64,000 nt of DNA from Portunus trituberculatus (Eukaryota > Arthropoda > Malacostraca > Decapoda > Portunidae), in assembly GCF_017591435.1 (NCBI RefSeq), contig NC_059268.1, forward strand, positions 19,591,684-19,655,683, given 5' to 3'. Both the position numbers and the translations under genes were made by a program. The notes beneath the pieces were generated by a model that ran no database searches, was not told the DNA's origin, and worked only from the letters and a program-made list of their open reading frames with translations. Positions 49,282-62,685 of the stretch are shown here, in pieces (position 1 is the first letter of the stretch; each line of letters opens with the position of its first letter).

Positions 49282-49723
49282 CGGGGTTCCCCACTATTGT
49301 CACATTTCCATAGATCACAGGCTTGCCTTCTTCTTTTTATTTATTAATTTATTTTTCAACCCCGCTCCACTTCCTTACCCGCTATCTATCTTTTTTTTTT
49401 TTCCTCTTTCAGTTTCTACATATATTATTGTATTTCCGAAATAATTCCAACGCTTGTTCCACATCACCATTGAGATAAAAATCAATGCGTGTTTTCTATA
49501 TAAAAGTTTTCCCTTTTCCTAATAGTCTAAATGTGGCATATGAGCGGTGGAGCGCGACCTTGCCCATATGTCTATAGACCTGACCTAACTCGCCAGTTAG
49601 TCTTGACCTGCCCTCACATGCGCAGTCTCATTATGGACCGTTCTCCTGATGCAAGCTTGCCATATGGCTATCTTGACAGCCAATCTAAGGCAATTAGATC
49701 GTACCAGTTCACCAGTCAGATTC

Positions 49724-49761
<38 letters not shown>
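49282..49761 (+). repeat. Dispersed repeat with (AG)n tail, copy 2
   Basis: Second copy of the repeat at 45780-46249, ending in AG at 49726-49761. Confidence 0.75.
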
Positions 49762-49765
<4 letters not shown>

Positions 49766-49973
49766 AATAAGTAGACAGATATAATGAAGCTGAGAAGCAG
49801 ATATAAGAACATGAAAAAAACAAAACTGCCTCCTTCCCCGAAAAAAAAAAAAAAAACTCAGGCCTGCAGGTGGCACTCATTATACAAAATATGTGTACCA
49901 TAGTCTACTTCCATATTTCGTCTTCCATATCCCCATTCCATTACTTGTTCTACCTCCCTAGGCAGCCTTATTA

Positions 49974-49976
<3 letters not shown>

Positions 49977-50052
<76 letters not shown>
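49977..50052. repeat. (AT)n microsatellite
   Basis: Pure AT run. Confidence 0.97.
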
Positions 50053-50055
<3 letters not shown>

Positions 50056-52069
50056 GTCAGCCGTTTTTAGCCCCTCCAATACTTCAAGAACTCTTATCGG
50101 AATTCGTCTTAACTTATATCTCTTTAAATAATGGACATTCAAATGCTTCCACATTATTTCATAAGGAGCGCTTCTCATTCCTTGTACTTTTAGTCATTCT
50201 TCCTTTACTGTAATATGGACTAGTGCTAAACATAACTGTGATAATACTTTGGGGCTTTTAAACTGCCAACAATTCTTTAAAACGATAAATAAATTGAGTC
50301 CTTAATTGATACTGTAGGTAGCACCATGGAGGTTAGATTGCAACCTCATTGTGTACTACTCATAAAAGCGCAACCACTTGCAGTAATAGCTATTTTTTTT
50401 CTTTATTTGTTCATTTCTTATTTTCTGTAATTGACACATAAATGAAATAAAATTATCGTAATCAGACTTCACTGGTATACCATGCAGAAAATATTTTAAT
50501 TAATTAAGACTAATATTGTTGACATGGGCAAGCAAGAAATGCCATATACAGTTCCATTATATCGTTGGTTTGTACCTACATTAAAGCCTATTGGGGTATG
50601 ATTATTTCAAATGGAATCTAATATAAAAAGGCTTATTTTGACGGATTATGTATGTCCTCAGGGTGTCTGTTGAGGGAACCGTAATTCTGATTACCGTTGG
50701 AAACATCACCCGATCCAATCAGCTGTTTACCATGGCGACAGCTGTGACAGAGTGAGTAGTGAGGTTGTGCGCAGCTCTTAGTATGCGTGTAACATTTATA
50801 GACTTGTTTTAAGAACAAAATAAGTTCGTAATAGTTTAACTGATATTAGATAGTGCCGGTGATCTCAATGATAAGAGTTTGGTGCTTGGGATTCAGACAA
50901 GAAGGCAGCAAATTCAAGCAGGTGATGGCCGCCTCACCAGTCATCACTCACTTCTGGGCTCCTGGCACGACTGTATGCATATCCAGTGATCATCGTGCCA
51001 TTAAAAGACATTCTAAGTACTGAAAACTCACGAATACATCACATTTTATGAGGAAGTGGTGATTAGTGGCAGACTTCCACCGGTAGCTGTGACCCCCAAC
51101 GCTGCTGTACTGGTGTGTATTTCAAAATACCGTATTTAAGTGTTTTCTCCGTAGTGGTTGCTAGACTATATCCATAATGTGGAAATTCGCTGTTATTATA
51201 CTTTTTTTTTATACAGAAGATATGTTGGGGTAAATTTGCATGTAGGAGAAGGTGGAACTCAGTGGGGGCAAAAACACTTATGACTATGTGTGTCTTTTTA
51301 TTTGAATACCTACTGTCCCATAGTGTCCTGTGCTCTACTGTGCCCCACCTTTGCCTACTACGGAGGGTAAAGATGCTCAAATGAATCACATAATTATCTC
51401 TAGTATAATGCCATTGGTGTATCAAGTATCAATTAAGTAAATTTTAGCAATAGTGATTCCTTATGTATTCTAGTGGCACCCCTCTTCAGGATAAGCAAGT
51501 TTGTGGGAACTGGTGGGAAAACGGGGTTTTAAGGTGGAGCAGGCCATACTAAGGCAGCTTTGGAAAAATGTTATCATTTGTTATAATGTTGTAGATCTTG
51601 TTTTTTTTAAATTTTTTATTGTGGTATTTCTTTACTTAGCCTCATGTAAGCTTTTTTTTTGAGACATTTGATGTACTACCACAGGCTTTATGGAACATTC
51701 TTTCCCTTTATATTTATAACACATAGAACTTATTCCATATGCCTGACTTGATTTACTTCTAGTGTCTGATATTGCTCAGTTCATACAGTTTTGGCCAGTT
51801 TAGTAATCGTGCAAGACAAGTAAGTTAATCGGTACTCAATTTTTTTTGGAATTTGCCAATCAATAATTTTTTTGTAGAAATCAGTGGAAAAATGGTTCAA
51901 ATTCAGTAGCTATATTACAAGAGATAAGAAATAAATTTGAAAACCTAGAGAGCGTAGTTATGAGTATTTAGTATATAACAACTGTCCTGAAGTATCCACT
52001 TCCCATGGATACTGTTAGCAGATAAATATTAAAAAAATATCTTATTGAGAATAGATAAAAAAAGATGAG
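50053..52069. other. Non-coding stretch
   Basis: No gene recognised. About 50851-51010 has weak tRNA-SINE character (see the next entry); the rest is AT-rich. Confidence 0.55.
50851..51010 (+). mobile_element. Possible decayed tRNA-derived SINE
   Basis: GTGATCTCAATGATAAGAG and GCAAATTCAAGC could be degraded A and B boxes at suitable spacing, followed by a body that hits no other repeat here. Confidence 0.3.
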
Positions 52070-52810
52070 AGACACATGTAATTAAGAAAAACAGGAGAGT
52101 AGTTTGAAAGATTAGAAAAGTCATTCTTTTTAGGAGCAGGCTAAATGTAGACATTTCCAGCAGGAAGGAAAAGCAGATATTGATAGAAATAGTTGGGAGA
52201 GTTTGACTAGCAAGCTACAAACATGGAGGCATAGTTTTATATATGACAATAGGAGGGACCCCATCAGGTCTTTAAGCCTTCTGAGAGTTTAGACCACCGA
52301 AAGATCTTCATGGGTAGTATGGTATACTCAGAGGGCAGAGGAGAGGGAGGAATAAGTCATAAATCATCGAAGATGGAGTCATTAGCAAAAACTTGAGCAA
52401 AGACCTAAGTTTTAGAAATAGATGAGATGGCAGTGATGCCATAAGGTTGAAATAAAGTAGGGAAAATTCAAGAATTAAAGTTATTGATGTTTTTGGTTAG
52501 CTAAGTGACAGAAGTCATGAGGAGTTTAATCTTGGAATGTTTTGATACTTTCCATTAATGAGGAAGCTTTTGACTAGTTGGGGAACAGACTTGGCATGAT
52601 TCCGTGGAGGAATATAAAGTGCATAACATTCAGATGATGGAAGGTTAAGTTTCTTATGAGAGCTGTGTTAAAAGAAGATTTTGGAAGGTTTAGGTTGAGA
52701 GAAAGTTAGGAGAGTACATCTCAATACCAGACACTATTACCTCTGTGATGCACTCATCGCACAGAAATAGATCTCTGATATGGAGGCAATAGTTATCCAA
52801 AAAAAAAATC
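52070..52810 (-). pseudogene. LINE reverse-transcriptase relic
   Basis: Minus-strand translation, with several stops and frameshifts, gives ITEVIVSGIEMY, then NVMHFIFLHGIMPSLFPN, LIPPSPLPSEYT, PDGVPPIV and SAFPSCWK. This order is that of the endonuclease-RT linker and first RT blocks of a jockey/CR1-type LINE that I recall from decapods. PDGVPPIV is the RT motif. Non-functional. Confidence 0.75.
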
Positions 52811-52832
52811 AGCATGAACATATCACATATAT

Positions 52833-52932
<100 letters not shown>

Positions 52933-53041
52933 GCATAAACGTTTACACATATACACACATATATGTACACATAAACATATAATATACATACATATACATA
53001 CACATAATCATATATACATACATATGCATATAGACACATAC

Positions 53042-53046
<5 letters not shown>

Positions 53047-53121
<75 letters not shown>
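53047..53121. repeat. (AT)n microsatellite
   Basis: Pure AT run ending at the left terminus of the element at 53123. Confidence 0.97.
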
Positions 53122-53122
<1 letters not shown>

Positions 53123-53125
<3 letters not shown>

Positions 53126-53352
53126 TCAACCCTCGGCTATCGCGACTTCGGCTATCGCGGTTTATTGCTATCACGCACCCATGAAAAACTGCTAAAATTT
53201 CATTATCGCGACCTCAGATGCCCGCTATCGCGCGCCCAGCCATGACGTCATGGAATATCTGAGGCCAAAACCGCCTTCCCGCCAAGATTAATTCGGCTAT
53301 CGCGTTTTCGGCTATGGCGCGGCTATTTCGGCCCCAATTGGGCGCGATAGCC

Positions 53353-53355
<3 letters not shown>
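53123..53355. mobile_element. pogo/Tigger-like MITE between two microsatellites
   Basis: Starts CAGTCAACCCTCGGCTATCG; the right side ends GCGCGATAGCCGAG, its inverted counterpart, lacking the last bases where a TG microsatellite begins. CGGCTATCGCG-like units recur internally. It carries a TGACGTCA at 53243. Confidence 0.7.

Positions 53356-53415
<60 letters not shown>
53356..53415. repeat. (TG)n microsatellite
   Basis: Pure TG run. Confidence 0.97.
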
Positions 53416-53417
<2 letters not shown>

Positions 53418-53579
53418 TAGATATACACACATACACACACACATATATACATTAGTTAACACATGCACACACTAGACACACATTGCATACAATATGCACT
53501 CATGTTTGTAGAGGTCATACTTATTTAAATATAAATACAACAAACAAATGGAGATAAAAAGAAAGAAATAACATAGCTA

Positions 53580-54310
53580 TCATTGAAGGACCATTTGATT
53601 GAATTTGCTCTTGAATTCTTTATAAGAGTCACTGTGTTTTATGTTAGTCGGTTGTTGATTCCACAGTTTGGCTCCTCGACATGCGATGAATATTTGTTTG
53701 TGGGTTGTTTGGCATAAGGGAAGTATTAAATCATTTAGTCTACAGGTGTTTTTGTTATTATTTAAGAGATGAAATCCACAATCAATCTGATACAAGTGCA
53801 GTACTATAGATACAGAAGGATTTGTTTGGTGGGATATAATATGCTGTGATTTTAACAGCTTAAAATCCTTAAACACAGCGCCAGAGTGGGCATAGTGGTG
53901 GCCGTTAGACATGATACATAATAGTATTTTTGTTTAATGAAAAGACCATTGATTAAGGAACTTGAGGCATCACCCCATATAGATGAGCAATACAGTTAGT
54001 GAGAAGAGGCTAAGAATTCACAGATTTGTCTCAGTCAGTTGTGGAGTTACATATTTTATATAATATACCTAACAATTTGGTAAGTTTGGTTGTAGCTTCA
54101 GTGATGGGAAGTTTCCATTTAAACTTAACATCAGTATTAATGCCTTGGAACCTACAACTTTCTACTTATTTTAACAGAAGATTGTTAATACGAACATTAA
54201 TCCCTTGTGGTTGTCATTGAAAGGGAAGATAAAATAAAGTAAGTTTTGGATATATTCAGAGGTAATTTATTGCTTTTAATCCAGTTAGGTACTTTATTCA
54301 GCTCAGAATT
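53580..54310 (-). pseudogene. LINE reverse-transcriptase C-terminal relic
   Basis: An open segment (53580-53912) ends RGAKLWNQQPTNIKHSDSYK, EFKSKFNQMVLQ and a stop, the usual C-terminus of jockey/CR1-type RTs. Upstream, with stops, VPNWIKSNKLPLNISKTYFI and LTKLLGILYK match the preceding RT region. Belongs to a different element from the relic at 52070-52810, since the order on the strand is wrong for one copy. Confidence 0.75.
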
Positions 54311-54333
54311 TAATGTGTTAGTAATATGATATA

Positions 54334-54337
<4 letters not shown>

Positions 54338-54402
<65 letters not shown>
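54338..54402. repeat. (AG)n microsatellite
   Basis: Pure AG run. Confidence 0.97.
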
Positions 54403-54407
<5 letters not shown>

Positions 54408-54779
54408 AGGGAAACGCTTTGTGTTCTAGAGAGAAAAAAAAAAAAAAAAAATCCGGCCTCTCTTCCCAGGCACCAAAATACTTATCTGTAATTTCCTTGG
54501 CATCATAATACTACTTTTCTGTAATCTTGCTGGGCATCATAATGCTAATCTGTAGACTAACAGTTTTTCCTCCTCCCCCATAAACACACGCCTCCTTCGA
54601 CTGATTTTTCTTCACCCCTGACGTGGGGGCGAGGTGCTCAATCTTAAAGGGGGTTAGCCATAAGATGGAGTGGCCAATGGGATCTCTAACAGGAAGCTTG
54701 ATATATAAGATATCTTAGTGACCAAAATTTTACGAATATCTTCTAAGCGTATAATCGAGGTTGACTGTCATGCCTCTAC

Positions 54780-55175
54780 CTTTGACTCGAGGAAAGGTGG
54801 TGCTTTTAGAACGGCGTCCTTGGAAACATGATGGTGTGCACGAGGGAAGGATGCAGTGCTCCAGAATAGAAAAGTTTCTTGGGGAAAGAGTGCGGCGCCT
54901 CAGAGGAAGATGAAATTGCCTTGATGAAGAAGGAAGCGCACAAAAAATAAGATAAAAAAAAGAAGGAAACGTCCTCGGCAAAAGAGAGAAGATGGCAGTC
55001 TCGAAAAGAGAAGCAGAATGGTTGTAACCTCGCTAAGTAGCGCATCGTGGGATGGGGTAACTAACGTTCAGGAAGAGAGGCGTGCTAGAATAGAGAGAGA
55101 GGTTCCTTATAGGTGTCCTCAAGGGGAAAACAATAATAAAAATTGATGTCTTCGGGAAGAATGTAACACTGACAC

Positions 55176-55251
<76 letters not shown>

Positions 55252-55474
55252 TAAGGTAGAGGCGATCACTTGGAACAGTGAGAATGTGCCCTTAATAGGA
55301 AATGGGAGACCTTTAGGGAAGTATGAGGTGTATAGGATGAAGGGCACCAATGAGGGAAGGAAAGGCTTCCTGGGGCAGGGCAGAGAATGGTGCCTTCGGG
55401 AAGAGGGAGTTATCCTCCAGAAGAGGATGGTGCAGCTTTGAAGAGGGAGAAGCGGCTTATAGAAAAGGTTGGGG

Positions 55475-55534
<60 letters not shown>

Positions 55535-55560
55535 GTCCTGAGGAAGATCGAGGCTACTGC
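54780..55560. repeat. Degenerate minisatellite, unit about 20-25 bp
   Basis: Repeated variants of a unit like GTGCCTTCGGGAAGAGG: GCGCCTCAGAGGAAGATG, GTCTTCGGGAAGAATG, GTGCCTTCGGGAAGAGGG, CCTCCAGAAGAGGATG, CGTCCTGAGGAAGATC. Two AG microsatellites (55176-55244 and 55479-55534) lie inside it. Confidence 0.65.
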
Positions 55561-57395
55561 TTTTCATTTTAATTTTCGATTAATCTCAACTCTGTTTTTA
55601 TATGAATATTTTTTTTCATTAATTTAAGAAAATCTTCCAATCCTCTTTAAGTAAGTGAAAAAGTAAAAAAAAAAAAATGTCACCATGAGAAACTTTCCCG
55701 CGCTTATTGAGATATATTTGTAGGGAAGAGCATCGTGATCACTATGGCGTCACGATTGACGTGAACTCCTCGTACGTCAATGCCGTGATTGAAACGTCTT
55801 CCTCATTTTAGAAGACCACTTAAACATAATTAGTTTGTCAGGCAACGTAGTAATGATTGTCACCAAATCGCCACCAATGACGTATTGTATTTATTGATAT
55901 GGTTGATACTCATTATAAGATAGCTAGTGTACTTTCTGAAAAACTGCTACGCGGATATTGTCGTGTGAGTAGAGATTTGTTTGCAATGAAATACCGTCGC
56001 ATATACACTGTGTCATACTTGGTGTTAGGATTGCTAATCCCTTCTGCTGTCAATTTCGTTAGCAATGTTTACAAGTGCGAATGTAATTTTAAACTTTTAT
56101 TTGGTGTTTTTTATTTTGTAAAAAAAAAAAAAAAAGAAAAAGAAAAAAAAAACTTTTATTTGCCTTATTCATTTATTCATTAATATTTTGTATCGGGTAT
56201 AATATGATAAACAAATGAATGCCGAAGTACGTATACATGGTTCTGTCAAAACGTGGAGTTCTGAAACACGTGTTTATTTACATATAGATAACGAGCTAAC
56301 GCTGCTTATAGATATTGTGTTTTGATGTTCCATTTACTTGAAAAGATTCCAATTTGAGCCTCTTGACATACTTTTCAGAGCTTTTATATTTTTTAGTCTC
56401 CTCCAGCGTCCCGCGCCTCATTGCATTGTTCCTAACAAGGGGTCTCCTACAGGTATGCACCACTCATCGCTTTCATTCATGCTAACCTCAGCATGTAAAT
56501 GATTACTAACAAGTCTCTTTGGTGTTTCATACATTCAGAGATATGAGCGATGATGCAAGACAAAGTTTGTACTTTGATGCTTTCTTTTCTTTAAGTAACA
56601 ATTTTGAGAACGAGTAGTCAAAGACGTACAAAAAGCACTCTTTTCATGTGTTGAGTGTTTGTTGTATAATTAAGAGCATCGTATTTCACGATTAGAATGT
56701 GAATCTGGGTTGGCAATAACAAGGCTACGCTTGCGTATGTGTGTGGCAGAGGCTCTGAGCACACAGGTGAGGTGGTGGTGGTAGCGCCCGTCAGTGCTGC
56801 TCGGGCCGTCACGAGGACAGCATTACGCGAGCTCCAGCAGAGCACCGCGCTCGAGTCCCATCCCAGCAGCATCATTCCTCGCGCACCAGTGGCCCCTCAG
56901 TTTTGTCTGGGTATTGACAGTGTGGTGATGCAGGCGGTGGTGGAGGTGTGAGGCAGTCCTCTGGACCACGCGCGAGAAACAACAGGTGGAGGTCATGTGA
57001 GGCGCAGCACTGTGGTGCCGCTCCAGTCACATGTAGTGTTGGGTTATTGCTTGCCCAGCCAAGAGTGTTACGGTAGTTATCAATACTGAAGGAGTTCTGA
57101 GGGGCCTGTTCTTGAGGTAACGACTTCATAAAAGGGGTGGTATATGTTACAAGTTAGATATATGCGTACATAGAATAAATAGATCAATGAGTTGAGAAAT
57201 AAAACGTAGAAAAAGTTGGGTTATCAGATGCTAGGTTTAGTGTATTTCCAGCACACATACAGTACTATTAAAACGTCACGGCTACTGGAAGATATGAAGT
57301 TCTGCTGAACTCAACGGGCAGAGCCTCGTGCAGGGCCCAGCGAAGTCCGTTCCCGAGACGGGTTGAAGGCATAACGAAGATAAATTAATACCACG
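55561..57395. other. Upstream region of the gene at 57396
   Basis: AT-rich to about 56700, then GC- and CpG-richer DNA from 56740 to 57395 that is a natural promoter/5' UTR candidate. No TATA box or firm upstream exon identified. Confidence 0.45.
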
Positions 57396-57802
57396 ATGAG
57401 TTTTCTAAATTCACTGCAGCAGGTGGTGGCGGGGGTGACCAGCAGCGTCACGAATCTTTCGCTGTCACCGAAAAGATTTCCTTTCGGACGTGAAAATAGT
57501 ACCGGCGGATCGGAAGTCACCACAACCACGGCTCCTCAGCACCAGTCGCACCATCATCGCCCTGGAGGATCACCCAACCCGCGGCTTGGCCCCAAGTTAG
57601 TGCCAACACCAGGGGCTGTTGGTGGGGCATCTCCGCGTCCCCAGGGACGCTGCAAGAGTTTCATGAACCACATGATGCATCCGCCACCACCCATGGTGCA
57701 GCAGCCAAGGCCCAAGAAGGAGCGAGAGAGGCGGCCCCTCCCTGTGCTGCAGTGTGGTGACCGGTACACCTTTTGGCCTGAATACGATCCCAGCCAGACC
57801 TG
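57396..57802 (+). CDS. First coding exon of an unrecognised protein
   Basis: Starts at ATG 57396 with an in-frame TAA 15 bases upstream. It encodes 135 codons plus two bases and ends ACCTG before donor GTAGGT. The peptide begins MSFLNSLQQVVAGVTSSVTN (amphipathic and Ser/Thr-rich) followed by LSLSPKRFPFGREN. A His/Pro/Gly-rich low-complexity middle is followed by a basic PRPKKERERRPLP and VLQCGDRYTFWPEYDPSQTW. The conserved-looking end suggests a structured domain starts in the next exon. I do not recognise the family. The next exon is not identifiable in the remaining 6 kb: the AG at 58131 would create a stop. Coding status is supported by composition, start context and donor only. Confidence 0.65.
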
Positions 57803-57841
57803 GTAGGTGTCCCATTAAACCCTTCCTCTTCGCCCTCTTCA

Positions 57842-58019
<178 letters not shown>

Positions 58020-58627
58020 GATCACGTCTCTTTCTGACCCCCTTGACCCCAGACGAGAGTGCACATCACACTGCTGTGGCTCGTGACGGGGCGTTAACAC
58101 CTTAACCACACGCTGTCTCTTGTGTGTTCAGACACCTCGGGATTACCTGAAGATGTTCATAATAGCAAATTTGAGAAATTTAGAGTATGTCTGGTAAGAA
58201 TCCATTGTTATTATGCGCTCACGACTCAAAAGGATTGCAAACCGGAAGTACGTGAAGGAAAATACAGTAGCGTGTTTAGAGAAACCTGTTGTCATGTTGA
58301 AATTTCATGTCTGAACGGAACTTACACAGTTTTATGGGTATATATTAAACATTGGCTAGCAGAGATAAAGCTTTGTCCTCATCCCCTTGTGTCTTGAGTC
58401 ACTGGCTCTCTTTTGGTTATTTTTACATAGTTGTCTTTTCCTTGACCAAAAAAGCAAACGAATCGTACGTTTATTATTTTTTCTGGGTCTGGGAAACCTG
58501 TCGAAGGGAAAAAATGTATAGAAAAACATCCTGCTCATAATTCCGTTCCCGAAAAGAAATAGGAGTAGAACAGCTGAGACAGACACCAATTTATTTTCCG
58601 AAACACACGACACACCACACGAACCTT

Positions 58628-58790
<163 letters not shown>

Positions 58791-59988
58791 TGTGGATTCT
58801 ATGGTGATATATAAAAACTACATTGTGACAGTGTAAAAAATAAATAAATAGAAAAATATATAACCATGCGTATTTTATATTTTGCTTTGATGGATGTACA
58901 GAACATACTTGATTTTGTACAACATTTTTTTCAGTTTTATAAGCGTAGATATTTTATAGGTAAAAGTGATTTTTGTAGGGATCCACAATAGAGGCAGTGG
59001 TGAATGGTGAAGAGATAAGGCGACTGCCTCTCTGTGTGCATATCTTTAGAGTTTAGACGTATACTCGCGGTGGCTCTTGATGCATACGTGGTGGGCAAAT
59101 TGATGCGTACGCGGCAGGTAAAAGATCGTGTGTAATTTTTCTTAGTGTTTGTGACGCGATGGTGGGGTGATGCGGTGAATGCGGGACACGTTATGGAGGG
59201 AGGCCTGGCGTGTGGGGAGCGAGGAATGGGGCTGTGTTGCTGAAACATCACTGGCTCGCCTCGCGTTTTATTGAGGAAGGTAAGGGTAGACTTGAGGGTC
59301 CGTGAGTGACGTCAGACTGGTAAACTACACACTACTCGTTATAAACTGAAAGGAACTCCACAGTGGCCAAAGCATTGTGGCGGGAAAGTGTGACCATGGA
59401 GTCGCTACTGAACTTGTCAAGGGGTGTATAGACAACAGAACTCGCAGCGTCTTGGAGGGAAACAGAAGGCAGTCTCAGGATTTGATGACACTCAACTTTT
59501 CTTGATACTCTCACAGTTAATACGGATTCGGATTTTTTTTTTCCTCCCAATATCAGCATTTCTGTTTGCCAATATGAATTGTTGACAGCCGTAAATAAAA
59601 TTTGATAACCAAGAATGCGCAATCTTGACTGCTGAAGGACCTCCAAATGAAGAGATCGACATTTCAAGGTTCGACGGAAATATCAAGAAGTTTCTGATAT
59701 GAGAAGGCACTTTGTTCAAGGGAATTCTCGTGCACTGTGCAACACGTGGCAGCCGGAGGCCACCACAGGCTCTTGAGCTTTTCCAAGGACATTGTTTCAG
59801 CGACAATAGTTCATGTCGCTTGTAGGCATAAGCAGCGTTATTAGCGGGAACTGGACAGTGTATTGGCAATAAGAAGTGCGGGGAAGCACTTAGCAGCGGC
59901 ACAGCGGTGCAGGAACATCGTATATAGAAATGCTTCCTGCTGTTCGCATGCCAGTCTCTCGTGCAGGGAGTTCAACCATAAAGCTTGA

Positions 59989-60097
<109 letters not shown>

Positions 60098-61327
60098 GGG
60101 TGTATTAAAGAACTTTTTGATTATCACTTCCGTCTGTTTCATCTTTACATAGGGACCCTTGATACGCATGGTTCACGCACTTATCTGAGGTGTTGTTTGC
60201 TGTGCACTGGAAGAGACAGAGGGATTGGGTAGCCCGCATGACGCACCCTCGCGGCAGGCAATCCATCAAGCTCAGGTCGTATTGATCAATTATGGTTCCT
60301 TTGGTGACGAAATGAGACACGGGACCACGACCTCCCGTTTGGGGTGGGCTGGCCGCCGCCTTCTCTTTGGGAATTGTAAAATGGATCAACGGCAGTACTG
60401 TACCAGTGTGAAGGACGAGTTCAGCTTCCGAGATGTGTCGAGGCCCCTCATGTATAGAAAGATGAAATCACAGGAAGTGGAAACAGGAAATAAAGTAAAA
60501 GCTTCAGGGTTTGCCAGTGAAAAAAAAGTGAATTTTGTTAACCCTAACTTATTAGTTTTCACAGAAGTGCATTGATTTTTAAGGTATAATTATAATAGCT
60601 CTTTACCAGTCTCTCTTACACGGTGAAAATTTAGTAAGGGGAGAGAGAATGCATTAATGATTTCTATCATAAATGTGTTGAAAATGTAGATCCAATATGC
60701 CACATTTATTGCCCTCTCCGACTCCAAGTTTTATTGTGAGTGAGCTATAAATCTTCCCCTTTGACAATGTAAATACTGAACACTCGGGAAGTATAATGTA
60801 TTCCTCGATGTGGCTGTCTAAAGTTTGCCCTCCTATCGTAAACTATCTGGAGCTTGTCATCTGAAGTGTGGGACAGTAATACATTTAGAACCAGTCCCAA
60901 TGCATATAGAACCAGTGTCGCTTCCTTAGTTACTCTGAGAGTTAGCCATACTGTTACAGCTGACACTATTGACTTAGTTATTACTGATACAATCTTTCTC
61001 GTCCAAAATTTGGTGGATAACTTTTCTTCTTTTCTTCCCATCATATAGAACCAATGTCGCCTCTTTAGTTATTCTGAGAGTTAGCTATACTGTTACAGCT
61101 ATTGACTTGTTACTTATTACTTTATCACTGATACGTTCTCTTACCAACAGTCTTTCTCGTGTAAAATTTGGTGCATAACTTCTCTTCTTTTCTTCACATC
61201 ATATATAAATACTCAGATTTTCCAGTTAGTCGTTCACTGACATGCCTTTGACGGGAATGTAAAATGTTTTAAAGGACTTGCCCAGACAGCGCATGACGGC
61301 TTTCCTGGGTCACGCTAGGTAGTAAAG

Positions 61328-61328
61328 T

Positions 61329-61397
<69 letters not shown>
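61328..61397. repeat. (TC)n microsatellite
   Basis: Pure TC run. Confidence 0.97.
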
Positions 61398-61399
<2 letters not shown>

Positions 61400-61687
61400 A
61401 CATATATAAGCACAGTAGCTCCCAAATGCATCTGTACAAAACAAGAGGTCTGTACTCTGACACAATGGGCGATATGATTTGACACGTGTGGTGATTACGG
61501 TGGCAACAGTCGGGATGCACACTAGGGATGGCTGCCGTATATCTTGACCTGGGAAATGGATCGTCGTATCAGCATCACGTCAAGCCACGCATACCAACAT
61601 TACCAGCACGACCCATGATCAGGCAGCATCTTTCCTATTTGTTCATTGTGACACAGTTCGCATCACATTTTAAAGGCGCTTACGTTA

Positions 61688-61889
61688 TTAACCCCTTCAG
61701 TACTGGGACGCATTTTTACCGTGAGTTTTTATGTACGATTTGACGATTTTATTTGCGTTATGATTCTATGGAGGTCAGGCTTAATGGCCAGTCTTCACTA
61801 TTGTAACCCCCAAATAAGTGTCTGATGCTGTATTAAATCACCAAATAGTAAGCAGAATAAAAACGTGTCATGGTAGTGAAGGGATTAAG
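61688..61889 (+). mobile_element. TTAA-flanked MITE, complete copy
   Basis: 202 bp including TTAA at both edges. The left end TTAACCCCTTCAGTACTGGG is matched by the inverted right end TTAATCCCTTCACTACCATG. TTAA target duplication plus termini starting CCC is the piggyBac signature, so it is probably a piggyBac-type MITE (inferred from ends only). Confidence 0.8.
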
Positions 61890-62084
61890 ATCAGTGTAAT
61901 GCTCACTAATATAATGTAATTTTTTTTATGTAGAGGGTCAGCCAAGGGCAAGAAATGGATATATAAAAAAAAAAAGAAAAAAAAGAAAAGGCCCACCTGG
62001 GTGCTGGTTCTCTGCAGGAAAGAAAAGCGTCAGCCAAAGTTAGGAAGCAAATGTCTATATACGATTCTCACTGTATGTGTGTTT

Positions 62085-62126
62085 ATTGATACATACATAC
62101 ATACATACATACATACATACATACAT
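62085..62126. repeat. (ACAT)n microsatellite
   Basis: About ten tetranucleotide units, followed by a second short block. Confidence 0.93.
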
Positions 62127-62288
62127 GCTTACATACATACATACACATAAGCAAACTATTTCAACGTTGATATTTGACGATGTAATTTTGTTCTCTGAAT
62201 TAAACAAATGTGATTATTTACACTCTGTCAATAGTTATAACGTTTGGACTAAAAAAAAAAAAAAGATTGTTTTACACTAGTGAAGTAA

Positions 62289-62535
<247 letters not shown>

Positions 62536-62685
62536 TGTCTTGACGGGCGTCTGATGGCCAAGGTGCCTCACGTTCGCCAGCGGGTTAAGCCGTGGCTCAG
62601 CTGGGCTCAAGAGGCTTGTTAATCCTCAACCGTGAACCCTGCCACCACTGTTACATGCTGCCTTGCCTTTACTTTTTCCCCTGTC

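Noticed and set aside
59332..59902. Overlapping minus-strand frames of 111 and 136 codons
   Set aside because: Two frames open by chance over the same segment, neither with a recognisable domain.
60225..60575. 116-codon open frame on the plus strand
   Set aside because: No family resemblance; composition like the surrounding non-coding DNA.
62085..62150. CRISPR-like spaced repeat
   Set aside because: The units are a plain tetranucleotide microsatellite without spacers, and the genome is eukaryotic.
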